Notes: generated from the letters alone by a model not told the origin. A stretch of DNA of 19,764 nt from an uncultured Lachnospiraceae bacterium (GCA_947565255.1 CANOFI010000014.1:1-19764); one strand, 5' to 3'; shown: positions 1-8,684, counted from the stretch's first letter. Translations and numbers: made by a program.

Positions 1-665
1 ATGTGCTCTAATTCTCTGAAACTTTCTCTGGGAATCCAGCGGTTCGCATGAAATACAAGAAATGGTTTTTGAAGACCAAGTGTCTCCTTTACCATTTTTT
101 GCAGTGACTCCTTTTCAAAATATTTGTGTATAATAAGTGCTGTATCCGGCACCACAAAGACCGTTTCACCAGACACCTTACAATCTGTCAGATATTTCTT
201 GGACTTTTCATCTCTGACACTGATATAATCCAGCGAAGCACAAACTGATTTTACAAATTCCCTGCACTCATCCGTAAACGGATTCGGCACTTCCGGTGCA
301 TTCCACATACATGGTATTTCATATTTTTCTGCTACCAGCGCTGGAATAACCCACAAATCCCCAAACGAATATTTGATAAATTCGTCACTTTGCGAATCCA
401 GCTTCTGCTCGGAATACAACAGATTGATAATACCCCCGCCTCCTACGATAATCGCATCATACGGTGTTTTCAAATGCTTTTTTTCCAAATCCTCTAATGC
501 ATAAATTTTCCGCTCGCCATAGAACTGATGTTCATATTCAAACGTGGAATACAAATCTAATGTACAGTCCATTTTTCTATGCTTTAATTCCTGCTCAAAT
601 AAAATATAAAACAGGTGGTCTCCATAATTTTTTAAGTCAAAAACCCCGCTAAATGCTATTCTCAT
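1..665 (-). CDS. Polysaccharide pyruvyl transferase family protein (3' part cut off by window edge)
   Basis: The first 221 residues are visible; the reading frame stays open to the left edge. The N-terminus MRIAFSGVFDLKNYGDHL, a glycine-rich loop GGGGI (residues 75-79), SVRDEKS (149-155) and VPDTA (172-176) are the pattern of the polysaccharide pyruvyl transferase family (PF04230 type). These enzymes move pyruvate from phosphoenolpyruvate to a sugar of an extracellular polysaccharide as a ketal, though some members do other transfers. The ATG at 665 is preceded by a strong AGGAGG seven bases upstream that overlaps the stop of the ABC ATPase gene, so the two are translationally linked. Placement after the export genes suggests it decorates the same glycan. 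The family is fairly sure; the acceptor sugar cannot be read from the sequence. The C-terminal half is outside the window. Confidence 0.85.
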   Translation of the reverse strand, partial: MRIAFSGVFDLKNYGDHLFYILFEQELKHRKMDCTLDLYSTFEYEHQFYGERKIYALEDLEKKHLKTPYDAIIVGGGGIINLLYSEQKLDSQSDEFIKYSFGDLWVIPALVAEKYEIPCMWNAPEVPNPFTDECREFVKSVCASLDYISVRDEKSKKYLTDCKVSGETVFVVPDTALIIHKYFEKESLQKMVKETLGLQKPFLVFHANRWIPRESFRELEH

Positions 666-676
666 CCACACACCTC

Positions 677-1414
677 CTAAAGGCTCTCATAACGCTCGCA
701 CACCTCGCCAATCGTGCCGCACACCAGGTTATTCCCATGCGAAAGCAGCACGCCGTTCTTACACATTCTTTTTACCTGATCCATATTGTGGGACACTAAA
801 AGCAGTGTCGTTCCCTGTTCCAGCATAGCATTAATCCGGTCCTCACATTTTTCCTGAAAACGGTAATCCCCAACCGCTAAAATCTCGTCTACAATTAAAA
901 TATCCGGCTGCACAATCGTGGCAATTGAAAAGCCAAGCCTTGTTACCATACCGGAAGAAAAATTCTTAATCGGCACATCGACAAACTGCCCTAACTCCGC
1001 GAACTCAATAATCTCATCAAAACGCTCTTTTAACATTTCCTTGTCATACCCTAAAATGGCGCCGTTTAAAAACACATTTTCCCTGGCTGTCAAATCAAAA
1101 TCAAACCCTGCGCCAAGTTCGATCATCGGCGCAACCTTTCCATGTATGCAGACATTCCCCTTTGTCGGTTTCATAACACCTGCAATAATTTTTAAAAGCG
1201 TACTCTTTCCGGAACCATTTACCCCGACAATGCCAAAGGACTGTCCGCGCTGAATCTGAAATGAAATGTCATTTAACGCGTAAAACTCTTCGTATGAAAT
1301 TTCCCTCTTTAACTTCTTGATAAGATATCCTTTTAAATCCTTTACCTGTTCCTTATACAGCCGAAACATCATGGATACTTCGTTTACCTCAACAATGATA
1401 TCCTGATTACTCAT
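677..1414 (-). CDS. Polysaccharide/teichoic acid ABC exporter, ATP-binding subunit (Wzt/TagH type)
   Basis: This 245-residue ATPase would power export of a lipid-linked glycan across the cytoplasmic membrane with the permease just upstream. It has Walker A GVNGSGKST (64-72), an ABC signature FSSGM (152-156), Walker B ILIVDE (172-177) and the switch histidine H209. A leader of about 45 residues before the core, ending YALNDISF, is typical of the Wzt/TagH branch. The length equals the nucleotide-binding domain alone. There is no C-terminal carbohydrate-binding domain as in the E. coli O9a Wzt, so chain-end recognition by this subunit is not expected. The gene starts 14 bases after the permease stop and ends 11 bases before the pyruvyl transferase start. 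The start ATG has GAGGTAAGG upstream. The exact glycan exported is an inference from the neighbouring rhamnose genes. Confidence 0.92.
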   Translation of the reverse strand: MSNQDIIVEVNEVSMMFRLYKEQVKDLKGYLIKKLKREISYEEFYALNDISFQIQRGQSFGIVGVNGSGKSTLLKIIAGVMKPTKGNVCIHGKVAPMIELGAGFDFDLTARENVFLNGAILGYDKEMLKERFDEIIEFAELGQFVDVPIKNFSSGMVTRLGFSIATIVQPDILIVDEILAVGDYRFQEKCEDRINAMLEQGTTLLLVSHNMDQVKRMCKNGVLLSHGNNLVCGTIGEVCERYESL

Positions 1415-1428
1415 TGACCTTACCTCGT

Positions 1429-2214
1429 CTACAATTTCAATATAAAATCATCCTGCAGTTTCTTAAAGACATATGCCCCGATTATCAGCGCAAGCACGCA
1501 TGGCGTCAGACATTTTACATGCTGCCAGAGAGACGGAATCTCCTGTCCTAAAACCGTGGTGCGCAGCATCTCAACAAAATTTGTAATCGGATTGCCCTTT
1601 ACAATCATCGCAACTTTTCCAAGCGTCCCTTCTGTCGGAAGCATTGTAATCGGATAGAAAATCGGCGTCAGATACATAACGGCCGTCAACACAACGCCGT
1701 ACAGATGAATCATATCGCGGAACGATACGGTAATCGCTGATAAAAACATACCGACCCCAATCGAGAACAGCAGCACATAGATAACCGGAAAAACAGCAAA
1801 GATCACGGTCCAGCTAATCGGCGTGCGCGTCACAACAATGACAATTACCAGAGCCACAAAAGACGTCAGAAGGTTCACAAAACTGGAACAAACCCTTGAT
1901 ACCGGAAAAAAATATTTCGGCACATACACCTTGCTGATGAGTCCTGCATTTCCAATAATGGAAGAAAGAGACATGCTTGTCGCTTCATTAAAAAAGTTAA
2001 AAATCAACTGTCCGCACATCAGATATACAGGAAAATTCTTGATATCCGAACGGAACACGTTGGAAAAAACAATTGTCATAATGACCATCATTCCAAGAGG
2101 ATTTAAAACCGACCATAAAAATCCAAGAAATGAACGTCGGTATTTTATTTTGACATCACGCCTTATCAATTCTTTTAATAAAGGCATATATTTCTTAAGC
2201 CCGGTAAAATTCAT
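1429..2214 (-). CDS. Polysaccharide ABC exporter, permease subunit (Wzm/TagG type, ABC-2)
   Basis: This is a 261-residue inner-membrane permease of the ABC-2 family. The amphipathic N-terminus and YRRSFLGFLWSVLNPL (25-40) are the signature of O-antigen/teichoic acid exporters. Hydrophobic segments lie roughly at 33-53, 62-79, 108-129, 134-161, 170-190 and 236-251, giving six membrane spans. It pairs with the ATPase 14 bases downstream. I place the start at the ATG at 2214 (MNFTGLKKYMPLLKEL), with AAAGGA ten bases upstream, because this matches the usual beginning of the family. The frame is open further upstream to a TTG at 2253 with its own AAGGG. That extension (13 residues) would overlap a repeat element and is probably not native, but it cannot be excluded. 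Confidence 0.9.
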   Translation of the reverse strand: MNFTGLKKYMPLLKELIRRDVKIKYRRSFLGFLWSVLNPLGMMVIMTIVFSNVFRSDIKNFPVYLMCGQLIFNFFNEATSMSLSSIIGNAGLISKVYVPKYFFPVSRVCSSFVNLLTSFVALVIVIVVTRTPISWTVIFAVFPVIYVLLFSIGVGMFLSAITVSFRDMIHLYGVVLTAVMYLTPIFYPITMLPTEGTLGKVAMIVKGNPITNFVEMLRTTVLGQEIPSLWQHVKCLTPCVLALIIGAYVFKKLQDDFILKL

Positions 2215-2244
2215 TCCTATCCATTCCTTTCTGTTTTTCCTGAC

Positions 2245-2337
2245 AGAAAACAACCTTATCCCTTAAATTTACAATACCCTAAAGGACCAGACCCTGTGGG
2301 TTGTCGCGTTAGCGCATACATTATGGGTACGTTTTCT
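2245..2337. repeat. Structured intergenic repeat, copy 1 (related to 16346-16488)
   Basis: The stretch between the SDR gene and the permease holds a fold-back sequence. AGAAAAC at 2245-2251 is the exact inverse complement of GTTTTCT at 2331-2337. Inside, TACCC (2275-2279) pairs with GGGTA (2325-2329), enclosing two small hairpins: ACCC-TGT-GGGT and CGC-GTTA-GCG. The core, about 56 bases beginning TACCC and containing AAAGGACCAGACCCTG, closely matches the core of the repeat at 16417-16473. The differences fall mostly in loops or preserve the stems. The outer inverted repeat could be chance because it is short; the shared core is not. The repeat borders the 5' end of the permease gene. Confidence 0.75.
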
Positions 2338-2349
2338 TATTAATTCCTC

Positions 2350-3186
2350 TTACGCATTTTTCATAATCCGGTCAAGCTTCGTCGTATCACCCCATACGCC
2401 CGGTGAATCATACGGCCTGTCCGGGAATGCACCGTATTGAAGCGTAATGTCAAACCCGTTTTCCCTGATAAAACTCTCAATTTTTTCAGCCAGCGTCACA
2501 GGCGTTCCGGTACAGCTATTAATAATGCCATCCACCTCTGTCTGAGAAATAATTGCAACAATCTGCCTTGCCATCTCATCCACGTGAATAAAATCATATT
2601 TGTTTTTTCCCATTGTAAACGGGAATTCCTTCTTCCCTTCCTGCGCTGCCTGGACAATTTTGCTGAAAATAGAACTGCTCTTGGCATCGTCCCCGTAAAT
2701 ATAATATCCCCGAATCCACTGCAGCGTCACATCTTTATCCTTGGTATAAATGGTCAGAAGCTGGCGCAGAGCATTCTTGGCTACCGCATACATGGAAAGC
2801 GGGTTTGTTGGCGTATTTTCATCAATCGCCCCTTCATGGTATCCGACTTCATGCATCGTCCCCATAACGGCAATCTGTTTCAGCCCGCCCTCTATCATAT
2901 TTTTTATAAATTCAAAATGCATGGAAAGATCGCCGATATGGCTGTCTGCATTATGCACAAATCCATTCCTCCATGCCATATGAATACAGACATCCGGTCT
3001 GCCCATTTTTTCAAATATATTTTTATTCCCTGAAAAAATCGGTTCCTCAATCCGCACAACGCGCTCATCCAGCCCGTCAAAACAAACGTCAGCCGCAAGT
3101 ACATCAAACCCTTTGCTTAACAGTTCGTTTACGATATGTCTTCCAATATACCCATTGGCTCCTGTTACTAATACTTTTTTCTTCAT
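2350..3186 (-). CDS. NAD(P)-dependent nucleotide-sugar epimerase/reductase (extended SDR)
   Basis: This 278-residue protein is an extended short-chain dehydrogenase. It has the dinucleotide motif TGANGYIG (8-15) and a catalytic Tyr-x3-Lys in MYAVAK (Y133, K137). Length and fold fit sugar-nucleotide epimerases, dehydratases and 4-keto-reductases. Because it follows the dTDP-rhamnose genes in the same operon, a role on dTDP-4-keto-6-deoxyhexose is plausible, for example forming dTDP-6-deoxy-L-talose. That is an inference; the substrate is not visible in the sequence. The ATG at 3186 is chosen because AAAGGA lies eight bases upstream; an upstream in-frame ATG at 3204 has a poorer site. It starts 36 bases after the DUF2142 gene. 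A repeat element (2245-2337) separates it from the exporter genes. Confidence 0.82.
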   Translation of the reverse strand: MKKKVLVTGANGYIGRHIVNELLSKGFDVLAADVCFDGLDERVVRIEEPIFSGNKNIFEKMGRPDVCIHMAWRNGFVHNADSHIGDLSMHFEFIKNMIEGGLKQIAVMGTMHEVGYHEGAIDENTPTNPLSMYAVAKNALRQLLTIYTKDKDVTLQWIRGYYIYGDDAKSSSIFSKIVQAAQEGKKEFPFTMGKNKYDFIHVDEMARQIVAIISQTEVDGIINSCTGTPVTLAEKIESFIRENGFDITLQYGAFPDRPYDSPGVWGDTTKLDRIMKNA

Positions 3187-3222
3187 ATCAAAAATCCTTT
3201 CCATTGCAATCCATGCATACCC

Positions 3223-5235
3223 TTATAATGTCCGTATAATTCCGGCAATCGCAAATGGCTGTATGGCAATCGCCGCATACAGACATCCTCGTTCCACCTG
3301 CCGGGAAATGGTAATTCCCTTTCCCCGAAAAGCAAACAGAGCCAGAAGAAACACCGGCAAAAAATATCTTCCCTGAACGCCCTCCACGTAATCTCTTGAA
3401 ACAGGAGTCCATTCCAGAAGCATTCCCCCTGCCACACAGGCCACACACAGAACAAATACAATAAAAAACCATACTCTCTGAGAAGTCTTCAGCTGCATGG
3501 GCTCATTTGATTTGGGCATTACTGCAATTACACTGGCAATCAGACATGTGCACACCGCAATGACAGATACCTCGATATTCATCCAGCCTAATATGCCGCC
3601 AAACGTTGTCTTAACATAAAACTCGCCCTGCTCATAGAGTGTATTCCAGATGATTGCCATCGTATCCAGCGGTTTCTCCAGCAGCATCGAAATCGTATAT
3701 GCCGGCTGGCTGGCCCATTTTACAAACGGTATCGGATAGCTTACAGTATCCAGTTCCTTCGGAGCCGTCGCTGATGTAATCATCATAATTGCTGCCGTTG
3801 TAATCAAAACTCCGACAAGCAAAAGTCCCAGACATAATGCCTGTTTTTTACTCTTACGCTTTCTCCAGGCTGCCATTGCAAGCAGCAGCACAACCGGTAT
3901 ATAGGCCATATGCTTTGTCGGCACAAAAAACAATGCGGAAAGCGCAAGAATCACAAATGTTTTTTTGCTTACTTCCTCTTCATATGATATTTTTATGAGC
4001 GCGGCGCAGAACAATAATCCAAGCGGTATGACAATACAGTCATAAGAATACGAGGTAGCCTGCTGCATGGATATCGGCAGCAGACAGATAATCGCCACCG
4101 CTGCTTTTCCAACTGGGAGTATTCGGATTGCCAGCACCGTCAGCGCCACATACAATGCAAAATTAAACAGCATTCCGAGCGTCATCGTCTTACAGGCATT
4201 CAGGTTCAAAAGCCTCCCAAGCGTAATCCCCAGCGCACTGGGTATATATTGATATCTGGGCGTCGTAAGCACAAGATGCTCAATTTCTGTAAGCGTTTCA
4301 CTGTCATTTCCGGTACGCAGCATTTTATGATAGTACTTATAGGCATTCCGGCTGACATTAATACCGGCCCTGCTAAGATGATGATAAACCTCCGCCTCAC
4401 ATTCCCGCAATTCAAAATGCTCCGGGTCCGTATTATATCCAAGCATCGCATTGGAAATTTCATATGCCTTAAACAAATGTGTCTCCTCATCCGGCGTCAT
4501 ATAGGTCGGAAGAAGGTACATATAAACGATTCCAAGAGCAAGCACTGCCGCCAGATACGCTTTCCAAATCTCTGTTTTCTTTATGACGATCAGGTAATAC
4601 CCTGCTAACAGAATGATGGCAAGCAAAATGAGCGCATATAAAACAATCTGTCCCACGAACGAATGTTCTCCTACACGGCAGTCCATACGGAGCGCTTCCG
4701 GAAGCTCTGTCCCGTTATGCTCTACCGGCTTTGTCAGCATACTGCTGCTGCCGTCTGCCGTAAACAAAGAAACTGTAGCCTCCTTTGCCAGTTTTTTTGC
4801 ACGCACAACCAGCGCGGTATTATTCCCTTTCAAATTCATTTCCGGAATTTCAAACTCATAGCACATGGAATCATACAGCATCCTTGTATCCAGCTCATCC
4901 GATGCAACAACATGTTTCGTTTTTAAATCGATCAGCTCAATCTGTATGCTTCCGGAACCATTCAAGGTATTGTTAAATGTTCCGAAATAAAGGTATAAAG
5001 CCTGTGCATCCTCCAAATCTATATTCAGTGTCTGTACAAGCTCATCCCCTTCCTCCAGAACCGGAGTGTAGCCTGATATCTGCTTATTTAATTGTCTGAC
5101 TGGCCCCTGCTGCACATTCTGGTAATAAATATCTACCGCAAACAGGAAAAAAAGCACAATAATAAGCAGCATTATAATGATATGCTTTTTATTATCCGCA
5201 GCCTTTTTTCCAATCATTTTTATTTTTTTCAGCAT
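3223..5235 (-). CDS. DUF2142 family polytopic membrane protein, probable GT-C-type glycosyltransferase
   Basis: This is a 670-residue membrane protein. A first span at about 19-37 is followed by a soluble, strand-rich region (about 40-190) that should face outside. From about 194 onward there are many hydrophobic segments. The sequence YLLPTYMTPDEETHLFKAYE (about 240-259) carries the acidic D-E-x-x-H pattern on the first large loop that marks the DUF2142 family. That family resembles lipid-linked-sugar-dependent GT-C transferases, which add sugars to glycans on the outer face of the membrane. The start ATG has AGGATAG upstream. It sits 21 bases after rfbD, so it is likely to use or decorate with the operon's sugars. 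The enzymatic role is family-level inference; the donor and acceptor are unknown. Confidence 0.8.
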   Translation of the reverse strand: MLKKIKMIGKKAADNKKHIIIMLLIIVLFFLFAVDIYYQNVQQGPVRQLNKQISGYTPVLEEGDELVQTLNIDLEDAQALYLYFGTFNNTLNGSGSIQIELIDLKTKHVVASDELDTRMLYDSMCYEFEIPEMNLKGNNTALVVRAKKLAKEATVSLFTADGSSSMLTKPVEHNGTELPEALRMDCRVGEHSFVGQIVLYALILLAIILLAGYYLIVIKKTEIWKAYLAAVLALGIVYMYLLPTYMTPDEETHLFKAYEISNAMLGYNTDPEHFELRECEAEVYHHLSRAGINVSRNAYKYYHKMLRTGNDSETLTEIEHLVLTTPRYQYIPSALGITLGRLLNLNACKTMTLGMLFNFALYVALTVLAIRILPVGKAAVAIICLLPISMQQATSYSYDCIVIPLGLLFCAALIKISYEEEVSKKTFVILALSALFFVPTKHMAYIPVVLLLAMAAWRKRKSKKQALCLGLLLVGVLITTAAIMMITSATAPKELDTVSYPIPFVKWASQPAYTISMLLEKPLDTMAIIWNTLYEQGEFYVKTTFGGILGWMNIEVSVIAVCTCLIASVIAVMPKSNEPMQLKTSQRVWFFIVFVLCVACVAGGMLLEWTPVSRDYVEGVQGRYFLPVFLLALFAFRGKGITISRQVERGCLYAAIAIQPFAIAGIIRTL

Positions 5236-5256
5236 AAAACTATCCTATCCAGCCTG

Positions 5257-6099
5257 TTACAGCCTGTCTATATATTCCTTAATCGCTATCTTCCAGTCGT
5301 CCGCCACATACCCGGTCGTCAGCTTCAGCATATAATTATCCAGTACGGAATATGCCGGTCTGTTTGCCGCTGCATTATACTCTGCTGAAGTCACGCGTTT
5401 CACCCTTGTGTCTTTTTTGGCCAGCCGGAAAATCTCTTCCGCAAAATCTGCCCAGCTGCACACACCTTCACACGTTCCATGAAATGTCCCATAATTGTCT
5501 GTCCACAATAAACGGTCAATAATATCCGTCAGCACACGCGTACTGGTAGGTGATCCCACCTGGTCATTTACAACGGAAATCTCATCGTGCTCCTCTGACA
5601 GGCGGAGCATGGTCTTTACAAAATTTTTGCCATCTCCATAAAGCCAGGCCGTACGAATAATAAAATGCCTGTCGGTAAATTCTTTTACAAACAACTCCCC
5701 GGCCAGCTTTGTCCTTCCATATGCACTTTGCGGATTCGGCATGTCAAATTCTGTATATGGTTTTTTTGCATCCCCCGCAAACACATAGTCTGTCGAAATA
5801 TGCATCATTTTTGCACCTGTCTGTCCTGCTGCAATACTCAAATTGCGGGCGCCGATTGCATTGATTCTATATGCATTGTCCTCATCCGTCTCACAGGCAT
5901 CCACGGCCGTATGAGCCGCACAGTTAATAATTGCATACGGCTGCACCTCCCTGATCATGTTCAGCACAGCCTCAACATTTGTAATATCCAGCTCAGCGAC
6001 ATCGGTGTTGATTAGTTCTATTTCTTTGTGATTTGCATACCTGGCATTGACAGCCCTTCCAAGCTGTCCATTTGCACCTGTTATAAATATTTTTTTCAT
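5257..6099 (-). CDS. rfbD: dTDP-4-dehydrorhamnose reductase
   Basis: RfbD/RmlD catalyses the last step of dTDP-L-rhamnose synthesis, the NADPH-dependent reduction of dTDP-4-dehydro-L-rhamnose. The 280-residue length is typical. Visible motifs are the cofactor loop TGANGQLG (7-14), CAAHTAVD (60-67), STDYVF (102-107) and the catalytic YGRTK (Y127, K131). A C-terminal NRPAYSVLD segment is also conserved in the family. The start ATG at 6099 has AGGTAAG just upstream and lies only three bases after the rfbB stop, so translation is coupled to rfbB. All four rhamnose genes are here, so the window encodes the full route from glucose 1-phosphate to dTDP-L-rhamnose. Confidence 0.96.
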   Translation of the reverse strand: MKKIFITGANGQLGRAVNARYANHKEIELINTDVAELDITNVEAVLNMIREVQPYAIINCAAHTAVDACETDEDNAYRINAIGARNLSIAAGQTGAKMMHISTDYVFAGDAKKPYTEFDMPNPQSAYGRTKLAGELFVKEFTDRHFIIRTAWLYGDGKNFVKTMLRLSEEHDEISVVNDQVGSPTSTRVLTDIIDRLLWTDNYGTFHGTCEGVCSWADFAEEIFRLAKKDTRVKRVTSAEYNAAANRPAYSVLDNYMLKLTTGYVADDWKIAIKEYIDRL

Positions 6100-6102
6100 A
6101 TC

Positions 6103-7143
6103 TTACCTGCTTCCAAACTTTTCTTCACGGTTGCTATACTGTTTTTCATAATAGTTCTGATATTCACCGCTGATAATGTTTTCCCACCATGTTTTATTAT
6201 CCAGATACCACTGGATGGTCTTTTTGATTCCATCTTCAAACTTTGTCTCCGGAAGCCATCCCAGTTCCTTGTGAATCTTGGTCGGGTCAATGGCATAACG
6301 CATATCATGACCTGGCCTGTCGGTCACATACTGGATTAAATCCTCGCTCTTTCCAAGCTCATGGATCACGGTTTTTACCACTTCCAGATTCGTTTTTTCG
6401 TTGTGTCCGCCGATATTGTAAACCTCACCAACCTTGCCTTTACGGATAATCAGGTCAATGGCACGGCAGTGATCCTCGACATACAGCCAGTCGCGCACAT
6501 TTTCCCCCTTCCCGTATACCGGAAGCGGTTTATCATTCAGTGCGTTGGCAATGATAAGCGGAATCAGTTTCTCCGGAAAATGATACGGCCCATAGTTATT
6601 CGAGCACCTGGAAATGGTTACCGGAATCTGGAACGTTCTGTAATAAGCCAGCACCAGCAAATCTGCGGATGCCTTGGATGCCGAATACGGACTCGACGTG
6701 TGAAGCGGGGTGGTCTCCGTAAAGAACAAATCCGGTCTGTCAAGAGGTAAGTCCCCATACACCTCATCGGTTGATACCTGATGATACCTCTTGATACCAT
6801 ATTCCTTGCAGGCATCCAGAAGGACGCCGGTTCCTATAATATTGGTTCTGAGAAAAATGCCCGGATCCGTAATGGAACGGTCCACATGACTCTCTGCTGC
6901 AAAATTTACAATTACATCAGGCTTCTCTTCCTCAAACAATTTAAAAACAAAATCCCGGTCTGCAATATCGCCCTTGACAAATTTAAAATTCGGCTTGTCC
7001 ATAACCGGCTCTAATGTCTCCATATTCCCTGCATAGGTCAGTGCATCCAGACAGATAATCTGATCCTCCGGATATTGATTTACCATCAGATGTACAAAAT
7101 TTCCTCCGATAAACCCTGCCCCACCTGTCACAATAATCTTCAT
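6103..7143 (-). CDS. rfbB: dTDP-glucose 4,6-dehydratase
   Basis: RfbB/RmlB converts dTDP-D-glucose to dTDP-4-keto-6-deoxy-D-glucose, the second step of the rhamnose route. The 346 residues include the NAD-binding TGGAGFIG (6-13), AAESHVDRS (82-90), the active-site STDEVYGD (124-131) with the Asp-Glu pair D126-E127, and YSASK (Y153, K157). NNYGP (182-186) is also present. The Asp-Glu pair separates dehydratases from simple epimerases of the same fold. The gene starts 81 bases after rfbC stops, with AAAGGAAG upstream of the ATG. I saw no promoter or structure in that gap. Confidence 0.97.
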   Translation of the reverse strand: MKIIVTGGAGFIGGNFVHLMVNQYPEDQIICLDALTYAGNMETLEPVMDKPNFKFVKGDIADRDFVFKLFEEEKPDVIVNFAAESHVDRSITDPGIFLRTNIIGTGVLLDACKEYGIKRYHQVSTDEVYGDLPLDRPDLFFTETTPLHTSSPYSASKASADLLVLAYYRTFQIPVTISRCSNNYGPYHFPEKLIPLIIANALNDKPLPVYGKGENVRDWLYVEDHCRAIDLIIRKGKVGEVYNIGGHNEKTNLEVVKTVIHELGKSEDLIQYVTDRPGHDMRYAIDPTKIHKELGWLPETKFEDGIKKTIQWYLDNKTWWENIISGEYQNYYEKQYSNREEKFGSR

Positions 7144-7224
7144 AATGATTACTTCCTTTCTTTGCGTGTTCTCTTACACCTTCTGTCAGTAGTATTCCCT
7201 GTTCCGTCTATTTTACAAATATTT

Positions 7225-7785
7225 TTATCCTGGCTGGTACACAAAATCAATATCACTGTCCTTTAAAAGCGGAGCCGTATTATCTTTTTCAGAGGTAATC
7301 GGATCCGCAATATTCCAGTCGACTGCAATATCCGGATCATTCCAGCGGATTCCCCTGTCGTTTTCCGGTGAATAATAGTTGTCCGCCTTATACAAAAACT
7401 CCACATCATCCGTCAAAGTGACAAATCCGTGCAAAAATCCTCTTGGAATTAACAGCTGACGGTTATTTTCAGGAGTGAGCTCCACGCCAATCCATTTTTT
7501 ATAGGTCGGAGAGCCTTTGCGCATATCCACCGCAAAATCAACAACCGCTCCCTTCACGCAGCGCACCAGCTTAGCCTGCGCTGCATCGCCCTTTTGGAAA
7601 TGCAGTCCTCTCAAGGTTCCTTTTTTTGCTGAAAAAGACTGGTTGTCCTGCACAAAATTATAAAAAAGCCCTGCATCCTCCATCTTTTTCTGTGACCAGC
7701 TCTCCATAAACCATCCTCTGTGATCACCGAATTTCTTCGGTTCTAAAATATATACATCTAAAAGCTCGGTCTTAATTACATTCAT
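7225..7785 (-). CDS. rfbC: dTDP-4-dehydrorhamnose 3,5-epimerase
   Basis: RfbC/RmlC epimerises C3 and C5 of dTDP-4-keto-6-deoxy-D-glucose, giving the L-sugar that RfbD reduces. The 186 residues form the expected cupin enzyme. DHRGWFMESW (21-30), QDNQS (46-50) and GTLRGLHFQ (56-64) are family hallmarks; H62 is the expected catalytic base and Y132 (in FLYK) the expected acid. PRGFLHGF (114-121) carries the second conserved histidine, H119. A clear AAAGGAGAG lies upstream of the ATG at 7785. It begins 20 bases after rfbA stops. Confidence 0.96.
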   Translation of the reverse strand: MNVIKTELLDVYILEPKKFGDHRGWFMESWSQKKMEDAGLFYNFVQDNQSFSAKKGTLRGLHFQKGDAAQAKLVRCVKGAVVDFAVDMRKGSPTYKKWIGVELTPENNRQLLIPRGFLHGFVTLTDDVEFLYKADNYYSPENDRGIRWNDPDIAVDWNIADPITSEKDNTAPLLKDSDIDFVYQPG

Positions 7786-7805
7786 TACACTCTCTCCTTT
7801 GTCTG

Positions 7806-8684
7806 CTAATATATAATCTTCCCGTCCGCAACCTTCTGCAAATGAGCGCCGTATGTGGATTTTCCATATAATTTTGCGGATTCGGCAAGCTTTTCTTTGG
7901 TAATCCAGCCGTTTTTGTATGCGATTTCTTCTACTGCGGAAATCTGGATCCCCTGCCGGCCCTCAATGACCTTTACGAATTCCGTCGCTTCTGAAAGAGA
8001 ATCCACCGTACCGGTATCTAACCATGCATATCCTCTTCCCAGCGTCACAACATTCAGACTGCCTTCCTCTAAATACAGTCTGTTCAAATCGGTGATTTCT
8101 AATTCACCCCTTGCCGACGGTTTTACTTTTTTCGCAAACTCACAGACACGGCTGTCATAAAAGTACAGTCCGGTCACACAGTAATTCGACTTTGGATTCG
8201 CCGGCTTCTCCTCAATGGAAATCGCTTTCCCATTTTCATCAAACTCTACAATGCCAAAACGTTCCGGATCGTCTACATAATATCCGAATACCGTAGCTCC
8301 GTTTTCCCTGCCGGCCGCCTCCTTCAAATGCTTTTTCAGACCGCTTCCATAGAAAATATTATCCCCCAGCACCATTGCACAGGAATCTCCGTCAATAAAT
8401 TCCTCCCCGATGATAAATGCCTGGGCCAGTCCGTCCGGTGACGGCTGTTCGGCATAGCTTAACCTGATTCCGTAATGGGAACCATCCCCTAACAGCCTTT
8501 CAAAATTCGGCAGATCCTGCGGTGTGGAGATAATTAAAATCTCCTTAATACCTGCAAGCATCAATGTTGACAGCGGATAATAAATCATCGGTTTATCATA
8601 TACAGGCAACAGCTGTTTTGAAGTAACCATCGTAAGAGGATATAACCTCGTTCCCGATCCCCCTGCTAAAATAATCCCTTTCAT
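7806..8684 (-). CDS. rfbA: Glucose-1-phosphate thymidylyltransferase
   Basis: RfbA/RmlA joins dTTP and glucose 1-phosphate to make dTDP-glucose, the entry step of dTDP-rhamnose synthesis and the usual point of feedback inhibition by the end product. The 292-residue protein starts MKGIILAGGSGTRLYPLT. It has the nucleotide-binding GGSGTR (8-13), EQPSPDGLAQA (79-89), the metal-binding LGDN (106-109, D108) and IEEKP (157-161). The ATG at 8684 is chosen because AAAGGAG lies eight bases upstream and the protein then begins at the known family start. The frame is open 22 codons further upstream but that part crosses the promoter -10. It is the first gene of the polysaccharide operon. Confidence 0.97.
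   Translation of the reverse strand: MKGIILAGGSGTRLYPLTMVTSKQLLPVYDKPMIYYPLSTLMLAGIKEILIISTPQDLPNFERLLGDGSHYGIRLSYAEQPSPDGLAQAFIIGEEFIDGDSCAMVLGDNIFYGSGLKKHLKEAAGRENGATVFGYYVDDPERFGIVEFDENGKAISIEEKPANPKSNYCVTGLYFYDSRVCEFAKKVKPSARGELEITDLNRLYLEEGSLNVVTLGRGYAWLDTGTVDSLSEATEFVKVIEGRQGIQISAVEEIAYKNGWITKEKLAESAKLYGKSTYGAHLQKVADGKIIY

Noticed and set aside
2437..3033. A 198-codon open frame on the plus strand opposite the SDR gene
   Set aside because: It lies wholly antisense to a clear enzyme gene, has no recognisable motif and no ribosome site; the reading frame is a by-product of the real gene's codon use.
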